Below are positions 1-5,766 of a DNA stretch of 9,125 nt, piece after piece. Source of the DNA: JBEVNX01 sp040507895 (GTDB taxonomy: Bacteria > Desulfobacterota > Binatia > JACPRU01); NCBI GenBank assembly GCA_040507895.1, contig JBEVNX010000198.1, positions 1 through 9,125 of the forward strand, read 5' to 3'. Made by a program: the position numbers and the translations under genes. The stretch's first letter is position 1. Every line of letters starts with the position of its first letter. The notes below the pieces were generated by a model. The model had not been told where the DNA came from. It searched no databases and was given only the letters and a program-made list of their open reading frames with translations.

Positions 1-668
1 CGCCGGGCGATCTCGTGCTCACTCCGAGCTGGTGCTGGCACGATCACAAGAACGGCTCGGACCGCGCGATGATCTGGTTCGACGGCCTGGACATGCCGAC
101 CGTCATCGCGCTCGACGCGGTGTTCTTCGAGCCGCACCCGGATGCATCGCAGCCGGTCGTCAGTCGCAACGCCTCCGAGCGACGCTACGGCGGCCGCGGC
201 ACCGTGCCCGCCTCCGCCTCATCCGGCAGCCTGAGCTCGCCGCTTCTGAACTATCGCTGGCGCGACACGGACGGCGCGCTGTCGGCGCTCGCCGGGGAGA
301 GCCGCGAGCCGGCGGTCACGCTCCGCTACGTGAACCCGCTCACGGGCGAGTCGGCGCTGCCGACGCTCGGTTGCGAGATGACGCGTCTGCGGCCGGGCGC
401 GCGCACGCGGGCGATCCGCCGCGCCGGCAGCGCGGTGTACGTCGTGTTCCGCGGCCACGGCACGACCGTGATCGACGGCGTGCGCTTCGACTGGCGCCCC
501 GGTGACTCGTTCGCCGTGCCGTCCTGGGCGGTCGTCGACCACCAGGCCGAGGAGCCCGCGGATCTGTTCTCGATCGACGACCGGCCACTACTCGAAAAGC
601 TCGGCCTCTACCGCGAGGCGCGCCTCGACGAGCCGCAGCCGATCCGCGAGCGGTTCCGGCCACGATGA
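1..668 (+). CDS. Gentisate 1,2-dioxygenase, C-terminal part (5' end outside window)
   Basis: Fe(II) ring-cleaving bicupin enzyme that opens gentisate to maleylpyruvate in the cytoplasm. The frame is open from the first full codon (base 3), so the gene is cut by the window edge; about 221 residues are visible of a usual 340-370. The visible part starts in the second motif of the first cupin: GDLVLTPSWCWHDHKN followed by WFDGLDMP and FFEPH, the arrangement typical of gentisate dioxygenases, where a His of the WHDH motif belongs to the iron site. The second cupin follows (about visible residues 140-190: FRGHG, DGVRFDWRPGDSFAVPSW, VDH). The stop overlaps the next start as ATGA, implying coupled translation with the PaaX gene. 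Maleylpyruvate isomerase and fumarylpyruvate hydrolase genes nearby support gentisate as substrate. Salicylate or 1-hydroxy-2-naphthoate dioxygenases of the same family remain possible. Confidence 0.88.
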   Translation, partial: PGDLVLTPSWCWHDHKNGSDRAMIWFDGLDMPTVIALDAVFFEPHPDASQPVVSRNASERRYGGRGTVPASASSGSLSSPLLNYRWRDTDGALSALAGESREPAVTLRYVNPLTGESALPTLGCEMTRLRPGARTRAIRRAGSAVYVVFRGHGTTVIDGVRFDWRPGDSFAVPSWAVVDHQAEEPADLFSIDDRPLLEKLGLYREARLDEPQPIRERFRPR

Positions 669-1546
669 AAACGGCGCTCGCGGAGCCGCGCGTGAAGCCG
701 CAGCGCTTGCTGGTGACGCTGCTCGGTGACCACTGGCGCGGCAAGACCGATCACATTCCGTCCACGGCGCTGCTGCGGCTTCTCGCCGAGTTCGGCGTGA
801 GCGAGCAGGGCGCGCGCTCGGCGCTCAGCCGGCTCGTGGCGCGCGACCTACTCGTTCGATCGCGGCGCGGCCGGCGCACGTTCTACGGCCTCACCAATCG
901 CGGCCTCGCGCTTCTCGACGAAGGCGCCAAGCGCATCTTCGGGTTCGGCGTCGATCAACCGCGCTGGGATGGGACGTGGTCGGTCGTCGCATTCTCGGTC
1001 GCCGAGGCCGATCGAGCTCGCCGCCACCTGCTACGCACGCGGCTTCGCTGGCTGGCGTTCGCGCCGCTCTATCCGGGCCTGTGGATCTCGCCCCATCCGC
1101 ATCTCGAGGAAGCGGCAAAGGTGCTCGCGGAACTGGGCATCGACAACATGACGCTCTTCAAGGGCATCGTACCGAGCTGGGGATCGCGCCGCGGCGACTT
1201 CCTCTCAGCCTGGGATCTCGAGTCGCTCGCCGGCGCCTACGCGCGGTTCCTGAAGCGGTTCCGGCCGGTCCAGGTACGGCTGCGGGCCGGCCGGCTCGCT
1301 CCCTCCGAGGCGCTGGTAACGCGCACGCGGCTGATGGACGAGTGGCGGCGCTTTCCGCGCGAGGACCCCGATCTACCCGATGAGTTCCTGCCGGCCGATT
1401 GGCCGCGGCGCGAGGCGCGCACGCTGTTCGATCAACTGTTCCGCGACCTCGGTCCGGCCGCGGATCGGCGCGTCGAGGAGGTCGTCGCCGAGGAGCGCTC
1501 GCGAGCGGCCGAGGACGATCGGCGCCGATCCCGCACGGCCGCCTGA
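665..1546 (+). CDS. PaaX-family transcriptional regulator
   Basis: A 293-residue protein of normal PaaX length. The N-terminal winged helix-turn-helix (about residues 12-80) shows PQRLLVTLLGDHW, then FGVSEQGARSALSRLVARDLL and a wing ending RRTFYGLTNRG. A central domain with the family pattern WDGTWSVVAFSV and LYPGLWISP (about 100-145) and a C-terminal PaaX domain (about 180-275, ending DEFLPADWP) follow. PaaX of Escherichia coli represses phenylacetate catabolism and is released by phenylacetyl-CoA. By analogy this protein probably represses the gentisate genes and senses an aryl-CoA, which fits the CoA ligase gene nearby. That is inference. The ATG overlaps the dioxygenase stop (ATGA), and no good Shine-Dalgarno is visible, as expected for a coupled start. 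The basic, Glu/Arg-rich tail after about residue 270 looks disordered. Confidence 0.88.
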   Translation: MKTALAEPRVKPQRLLVTLLGDHWRGKTDHIPSTALLRLLAEFGVSEQGARSALSRLVARDLLVRSRRGRRTFYGLTNRGLALLDEGAKRIFGFGVDQPRWDGTWSVVAFSVAEADRARRHLLRTRLRWLAFAPLYPGLWISPHPHLEEAAKVLAELGIDNMTLFKGIVPSWGSRRGDFLSAWDLESLAGAYARFLKRFRPVQVRLRAGRLAPSEALVTRTRLMDEWRRFPREDPDLPDEFLPADWPRREARTLFDQLFRDLGPAADRRVEEVVAEERSRAAEDDRRRSRTAA

Positions 1547-2655
1547 TGACGCTCTCGCCCGGACGACCCCCCGCGCGCGCCGATCACATCGGCAGTCTGC
1601 TCCGTCCCGCGAAGCTCCGCCACGCTTTCCGCGACTTCAACGCGGGGAAGCTCAAGGAGCAGGAGTTTCGAGCCATACAAGACGAGGCGATCCTCGACAT
1701 CGTGCGGCTGCAGGAAGAGGTGGGCCTCGAGGTCGTCAACGACGGCGAGTTCCGGCGTGGCTCCTACTGGGGCCGGTTCGTTCAGCTGACCTCGGGGCTG
1801 GCGGTCAACGACGCCGCATTCAAGTTCCACGACGATCAGGGACACGAGGTCGACTTCACCGCGCCGCACGTGATCGGCAAGGTGCGTCGCGGCCGGCCGA
1901 TCGCCGTCGACGAGGTGGCATTCTTGCACCGGGTCTCGCGCAAGATCTTGAAGGTCACGCTGCCTTCGCCGTCGACGATGCACTTCTATCGCGGCTCGCG
2001 CTATGCCGATCGAGGCATCTACGACAGCCCGAGCGCGTTCTTCGCCGACCTCGCCCGTGTCTTCCGCGAGGAGATCGCCGATCTGGCGAATGCCGGCGCG
2101 CGCTACGTGCAGCTCGACGAGGTGCCGCTCGCCATGCTCTGCGATCCCGCGGTGCGCGAGAAGGTGAAACGCGACGGACAGGACCCCGATCTGCTGGTCG
2201 ATCTCTACGTCGACGCCATCAACCAGGTCGTCGCCAACCGACCCCAAAACGTCGTCGTCGGCGTGCACATGTGCCGCGGCAACTTCAAAGGGCTCTACCT
2301 CTCCGCCGGCGGCTACGAGTCCGTGGCGGAGCGCCTCTTCCAGAGAGCCGACGTCAACCACTTCCTGCTGGAATACGACACGCCTCGCGCCGGCGACTTC
2401 GCGCCGCTGCGCTTCGTGCCCAAGGAGAAGGGCGTCGTGCTCGGCCTGGTGAGCTCCAAGGTGAGCGCGCTCGAGCCGGTGGATCAGCTCCGGCGGAGGG
2501 TCGACGAGGCCTCTGGTCACATCGACGCCGACCGCCTGGCGCTAAGCCCGCAGTGCGGCTTCGCCAGCACGGTCGCCGGCAACCCGATCAGCGAGGAGGA
2601 CATGCGCGCCAAGCTCGCGCGCGTGGTCGAGGCGGCGCGCGCGATCTGGGGTTAG
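1546..2655 (+). CDS. MetE-like (cobalamin-independent methionine synthase II family) zinc methyltransferase
   Basis: A 369-residue protein matching only the catalytic C-terminal half of MetE (about 750 residues), as in the short MetE-like family of many soil bacteria. Family landmarks are DHIGSLLRP (13-21), VNDGEFRRGSYWGRF (from 64) and QLDEVPLAML (around 190). All four expected zinc ligands are visible: His241 and Cys243 (GVHMCRGN), Glu276 (LLEYDT) and Cys337 (LSPQCGF). The 61-residue Glu-to-Cys distance equals that of E. coli MetE, so the zinc site should be intact and would activate a thiol. The methyl donor and acceptor are unknown: automatic labels say methionine synthase, but these stand-alone proteins may use other thiols. 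The ATG at 1546 shares its A with the PaaX stop (TGATG). A longer in-frame extension to 1399 is open but lies inside PaaX and precedes the conserved domain, so it was rejected. Confidence 0.85.
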   Translation: MTLSPGRPPARADHIGSLLRPAKLRHAFRDFNAGKLKEQEFRAIQDEAILDIVRLQEEVGLEVVNDGEFRRGSYWGRFVQLTSGLAVNDAAFKFHDDQGHEVDFTAPHVIGKVRRGRPIAVDEVAFLHRVSRKILKVTLPSPSTMHFYRGSRYADRGIYDSPSAFFADLARVFREEIADLANAGARYVQLDEVPLAMLCDPAVREKVKRDGQDPDLLVDLYVDAINQVVANRPQNVVVGVHMCRGNFKGLYLSAGGYESVAERLFQRADVNHFLLEYDTPRAGDFAPLRFVPKEKGVVLGLVSSKVSALEPVDQLRRRVDEASGHIDADRLALSPQCGFASTVAGNPISEEDMRAKLARVVEAARAIWG

Positions 2656-2675
2656 GGACCTGTGGCGACGGCAAC

Positions 2676-2822
2676 GGAAGCGGAGTCGGTGAGGGTCGCC
2701 GGCGTGGCTCCGAACGGCCCGGAGGCTGTTCGAAGATGAGCATACCCGCTCGGTAGAGCGGGTTTTGCGAAGTGGGCTGGCGAAGAGTCCGAACCCAGGC
2801 GACCCTCACCGACTTCGCTTCC
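2676..2822. repeat. 147-bp element with 25-bp terminal inverted repeats (MITE-like candidate)
   Basis: The left arm 2676-2700 (GGAAGCG...GGGTCGCC) is the reverse complement of 2798-2822 at 24 of 25 positions; the only mismatch is at 2683/2815. Pairing breaks down just inside and outside the arms, so the ends are sharp. The interior holds a small hairpin (2708-2712 with 2720-2724) and a strong hairpin with T-run (2744-2766) near the centre of symmetry. It fills most of the gap between the stops of two convergent operons. The only duplicated flank seen is a 2-bp AC (2674-2675 and 2823-2824), too short to prove transposition. It has no convincing ORF. It could be a non-autonomous transposable element, an interspersed palindrome, or a large bidirectional terminator structure. 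The inverted repeat is observed; mobility is inferred. Confidence 0.7.
2744..2766 (+). terminator. Rho-independent terminator-like hairpin after the MetE-like gene
   Basis: ACCCGCTC pairs perfectly with GAGCGGGT around a GGTA tetraloop (8-bp stem, 2744-2763), followed by TTTT at 2763-2766. It lies 88 bases after the stop of the + strand operon and inside the inverted-repeat element. The T-run is short. On the - strand the hairpin is not followed by a T-run, so it should mainly stop + strand transcription and prevent read-through into the convergent isomerase gene. Confidence 0.6.
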
Positions 2823-2845
2823 ACTCGCTCGTCGGTCGACGTCCC

Positions 2846-3487
2846 TCACTCGGCGTCCGGCTGCGCTTCCGGTTGTGCGGCGGCGAACGCGGGCAACCGC
2901 TCGAGCGAGTCGCAGATCGCGACCAGCGTCGGATACGGGGCTAGATCCGTCGTGAAGCGCCGGGCGTTGTACATCTGGGGGACGAGGCAGGCGTCGGCCA
3001 TCGTCACGGCGTCTCCGAAGCAATGGCGGGCGCCGCGCGAATGTTTGCCGGCGAGCTCTTCGAGCGCCGCGAAGCCCTCGGCGATCCAGTGGCGGTACCA
3101 CACGTCCGTCGCTTCCTGGCTCTGGCCCAGCGCCGACTTCAGGTAATTGAGGACGCGTAGATTGTTGAGCGGATGGATGTCGCAGGCGATGACCTGCGAC
3201 ATGCCACGCACGACGGCGCGCCCCGCCGGGTCCGCCGGCAGGAGGCGCGGGGTCTGCGGATAAGCCTCCTCGAGATACTCGATGATCGCCAGCGATTGAG
3301 TGAGCACGTGGCCACCGTCCTCGAACGCAGGCACCAGGGCCTGCGGATTGAGCGCGCGATACTCGGGCTTGCGCTGCTCCTCCTTCCGCAAGTGGTGCGC
3401 GACGGTCTCGTACGCGAGCCCTTTGACCGCGAGCGCGATGCGCACGCGATACGCGGCGGAGCTGCGAAAGAACGAATGGAGCTTCAT
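2846..3487 (-). CDS. Glutathione-dependent maleylpyruvate isomerase (zeta-class GST family)
   Basis: Converts maleylpyruvate to fumarylpyruvate with glutathione as cofactor; cytoplasmic. The protein has 213 residues, the normal length. The N-terminal thioredoxin-like domain shows MKLHSFFRSSAAYRVRIAL, ALNPQALVPAFEDG (46-59) and TQSLAIIEYLEEAYP (63-77). The all-alpha GST domain has CDIHPLNNLRVLNYL (102-116), FGDAVTMADACLVPQ (157-171) and ARRFTTDLAPYP. Arg8 and Arg176 sit where the maleylpyruvate isomerase NagL has its substrate-binding arginines, from memory of that structure. The motif lacks the Cys of most maleylacetoacetate isomerases (SSCS), which favours the gentisate-pathway enzyme. Maleylacetoacetate isomerase (MaiA) is the alternative. 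The start is supported by GGGAGG (3493-3498) five bases before the ATG. It is the last gene of a - strand set, 110 bases after the hydrolase; that gap shows a small stem (3507-3519) but no clear promoter. Confidence 0.88.
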   Translation of the reverse strand: MKLHSFFRSSAAYRVRIALAVKGLAYETVAHHLRKEEQRKPEYRALNPQALVPAFEDGGHVLTQSLAIIEYLEEAYPQTPRLLPADPAGRAVVRGMSQVIACDIHPLNNLRVLNYLKSALGQSQEATDVWYRHWIAEGFAALEELAGKHSRGARHCFGDAVTMADACLVPQMYNARRFTTDLAPYPTLVAICDSLERLPAFAAAQPEAQPDAE

Positions 3488-3597
3488 CGGCTCCTCCCTT
3501 CTCCGTGCGGCACAGCCGCGACCGAAACGTAAGCGGAGTCCTGAAGCCTATTCATCTCATACCTCAGCGGTGAAACACGAAATCCTGCCTTATTGGC

Positions 3598-4290
3598 TCA
3601 GGCGATGGTCGTCACCAGCGTAGGAAGCTCGGCGACGCCGCCCTCCATGCGGTCTCCCGATACCACCGGCCCGACGCCTGCCGGCGTGCCGGTATAGATG
3701 AGGTCTCCGGCACTCAGCTCGAACAGCGTCGAGAGCTCCGCGATCAGCTCGGGAACACCCCAGATGAGCTCCGAGACGTCGGCGTCCTGGCGGATCTGGC
3801 CATTGACGGAGAGCCAGATGCGGCCGCGCTGGACATGACCGCCCACCGACACGGGGCGGATGGCGGTGGTCGCGGCGGACCGGTCGAACGCTTTGCCGGT
3901 GTCCCAGGGGCGCCCTTTGTCGCGCGCCTCGAACTGCAGGTCGCGCCGCGTGAGGTCGTTGCCGACGGCGTAGCCGAAGATGTGGTCGAGCGCACCGGCC
4001 GCCGGGATGCCCCGCCCCGGCTTGCCGATCGCCAGTACGAGCTCGATCTCGTGGTGCAAGTTCTTGGTCCGTGACGGGTACGGGATCGTCGCGTGGTTCG
4101 GCACGATGGCGTCGGCGGGCTTGGTGAAGAAGAACGGCGGCTCGCGGGTGGGATCCTTCCCCATCTCACGAGCGTGCGCCTCGTAGTTCCGGCCCACGCA
4201 ATAGATCCGGTGAACCGCGAAGCGCTCGCTCCGGCCCTCGACCTCGACGGAAGCCGGCTCGAGCGGTGGGAACACGTACGACGTCGGCAT
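3598..4290 (-). CDS. Fumarylpyruvate hydrolase (FAH family)
   Basis: Splits fumarylpyruvate to fumarate and pyruvate, the last step of the gentisate route. The protein has 230 residues, the length of the short single-domain FAH family. The N-terminus carries RIYCVGRNYEAHAREMG (28-44) and REPPFFFTKPADAIV (49-63), a pattern close to NagK-type fumarylpyruvate hydrolases. The divalent-metal ligands are visible as Glu81 and Glu83 (HHEIELVLAIGK) and Asp112 (GNDLTRRDLQ), with a conserved Lys133 (GKAFD) and TGTPAGVGP at 200-208. AAGGAG (4296-4301) lies five bases before the ATG and supports the start. It begins 18 bases after the ligase stop, so the two are probably cotranscribed. A fumarylacetoacetate hydrolase or another FAH-fold isomerase is possible, but a gentisate dioxygenase and a GST isomerase nearby argue for fumarylpyruvate. 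Confidence 0.9.
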   Translation of the reverse strand: MPTSYVFPPLEPASVEVEGRSERFAVHRIYCVGRNYEAHAREMGKDPTREPPFFFTKPADAIVPNHATIPYPSRTKNLHHEIELVLAIGKPGRGIPAAGALDHIFGYAVGNDLTRRDLQFEARDKGRPWDTGKAFDRSAATTAIRPVSVGGHVQRGRIWLSVNGQIRQDADVSELIWGVPELIAELSTLFELSAGDLIYTGTPAGVGPVVSGDRMEGGVAELPTLVTTIA

Positions 4291-4308
4291 CGCGACTCCT
4301 TCTCTCGC

Positions 4309-5766
4309 TCACGACCTCAGGTCGCGCACGCGCTTGGCTTTGAACTCGCTCTTGGGCAGCGTTCCCGGCGGCACGATCTCCACGACGGGACGGAGCTCGC
4401 AGCGGGCGACGATCTCGTCCTCGATCGCTTGACGGAGCTCGCCGTGCTGGCCGTCGCCGACTGCAGGCGCGGGCTCCACGCGGATGGTCAGCACGTCGAG
4501 CTCGCGCTCGCGAGTCAGGCGGATCTCAAACTCGTCCCCCGCCGCGGCCACGCGGCGCACCGCGTCTTCGACCGCGCTCGGGAAGAGCGTGACGCCGCGC
4601 ACGTTGAGCATGTCGTCGGCGCGACCCAAGAACCCACCGATGGCCCGCGGATGGCTCCGGCCGCAATCGCAGCGTGAAGGGTCGAGGACGGTGAAGTCGC
4701 CGACCAGGAAGCGAAGCTGAGGCGAGGCCTCCGAGACCAGATTGGTGGCGACCGAAAGGCCGCGCCCGCCCTCGGCCACCGGCGCGAGCGCCTCGGAATC
4801 GACCGTTTCCCAGATCTGCGTATCGCTCATCAGATGCGTGGCGACGGGCCCCTGCTTGCGGGCGGCGATCGCGCCGCACGTGTAGCCGCCCGCGGCAGGC
4901 GCAGCCTCGGTGCAGCCGTAGAACTCGTGGAGCTCGGCGCCCCAGGTGCGCTCGAGGCGCTCGCGCGTGGCGGGGATGCCGAAGCCCGGCTCGCCAGCAC
5001 AGAAGAGATAGCGCACCGCGCTCGCGGCGGGATCGATCCCCATGTCTCGCATCACGCCGGCGAGATAGAGCGCGTAGGACGGGGTGCAGCAGAGGATCGT
5101 CGGACGGTATTCGTCGATGAGGCGCGAGCGCATGCGCGTGTCGAGCCCGCCGCCGGTGACGATCGGGATGCCCATCAGATTGAGGGCGTAGTGAACGCCC
5201 CAGAGCCACACGTGCGGCCCGTAGCCGAAGGCGAGGAGCGCCGAGTCGCGGCCCGGCCGGAAGCCCATGGCCCACATCGCCCGCGCGTTCGACCATGCCC
5301 ACATCCGGCGGTCGAATTGCGTGTAGCGGAAGCCTCGCGCGCGCGAGGTGGTGCCGGAGCTCGCGAACAGCTGCCAGCCGCGCTCTCGCCAGCAGCCATC
5401 GTCGACCGAGGTGTACGTCCCCCACGGCGGGTTCCCGGCGACGTCGTCCGCCATCTCCTGCTTGGTGGTGATCGGGATCTTCGTCAGGTCTTCGAGCCCG
5501 CGAATGTCGCCCGGCTCGAGACCGAGGAGGTCGAACTTCCGCCGGTAGAACGGAATGCATTCGTAGGCGAAGCGCACCGCCAGCCGGAGCTTCGCGCTCT
5601 GGATTGCGCGGAGCTCGTCGGCGGAGGCCAGGTCGAGCGCGGGAGACCAGGCGGCCTCGCCGTGGGCGCGCTCGGGATCACGCTGAAACTTGACGATGGT
5701 GTCGAGCCACGCTTGGCGAATCGCTTCCAACGCGCTTAAGAAGCACACACGAGAGGATCGATACAA
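4309..5766 (-). CDS. PaaK-like (phenylacetate-CoA ligase family) aryl-CoA ligase
   Basis: ATP-dependent acyl-adenylate/CoA-thioester-forming enzyme. Residue numbers are from the farthest start. Landmarks in order: FAYECIPFYRRKFD (67-79), the phosphate-binding loop ASSGTTSRARGF (135-146), YGCTE (283-287), GDF with Asp357, the Cys-rich CDCGR (366-370), the hinge GRADDMLNVRGV (381-392), and C-terminal LPKSEFKAKRV with Lys476 as probable catalytic lysine. This is the PaaK layout; family members are about 430-440 residues, this ORF 485. The start is uncertain. No ATG occurs near the N-terminus; candidates are TTG 5766, GTG 5748 and TTG 5730, none with a good ribosome binding site, and 5730 or 5748 would leave more room before the divergent gene. 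Substrate unknown; a hydroxybenzoate such as salicylate is suggested only by the gentisate genes. It heads the - strand set. Confidence 0.85.
   Translation of the reverse strand: MYRSSRVCFLSALEAIRQAWLDTIVKFQRDPERAHGEAAWSPALDLASADELRAIQSAKLRLAVRFAYECIPFYRRKFDLLGLEPGDIRGLEDLTKIPITTKQEMADDVAGNPPWGTYTSVDDGCWRERGWQLFASSGTTSRARGFRYTQFDRRMWAWSNARAMWAMGFRPGRDSALLAFGYGPHVWLWGVHYALNLMGIPIVTGGGLDTRMRSRLIDEYRPTILCCTPSYALYLAGVMRDMGIDPAASAVRYLFCAGEPGFGIPATRERLERTWGAELHEFYGCTEAAPAAGGYTCGAIAARKQGPVATHLMSDTQIWETVDSEALAPVAEGGRGLSVATNLVSEASPQLRFLVGDFTVLDPSRCDCGRSHPRAIGGFLGRADDMLNVRGVTLFPSAVEDAVRRVAAAGDEFEIRLTRERELDVLTIRVEPAPAVGDGQHGELRQAIEDEIVARCELRPVVEIVPPGTLPKSEFKAKRVRDLRS

Noticed and set aside
1517..1530. 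Perfect 14-base palindrome GATCGGCGCCGATC near the 3' end of the PaaX gene
   Set aside because: It lies in an Arg/Ser-coding tail rich in such strings. With a single copy and no promoter nearby, chance is the simplest explanation.
1399..1545. Longer start for the MetE-like protein
   Set aside because: The extra 49 residues are an Arg/Gly/Ala-rich shadow of the PaaX frame. The conserved family start and the TGATG overlap point to 1546.
665..1546. A CRISPR-related reading of the PaaX gene because of its Cas2-like central fold
   Set aside because: That fold is normal for PaaX proteins, and no CRISPR repeats or cas genes occur in the window.
2676..2822. tRNA-like pieces (a GGTAGAGC-type D-loop look and GTTCGGAC-type strings) in the inverted-repeat element
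   Set aside because: No acceptor stem, anticodon arm and T arm could be placed at tRNA spacing on either strand.
2588..2824. A 78-codon - strand ORF and a longer overlapping - strand frame (2652-3101) across the intergenic region
   Set aside because: They read through the inverted repeats and the 3' ends of real genes, are Pro/Arg-rich, and have no ribosome binding site. They are by-products of the repeat's high G+C.
5690..5741. TTGACG (5690-5695) as a -35 box for the CoA-transferase
   Set aside because: No acceptable -10 lies 16-18 bases downstream, and the site is inside the ligase coding region.
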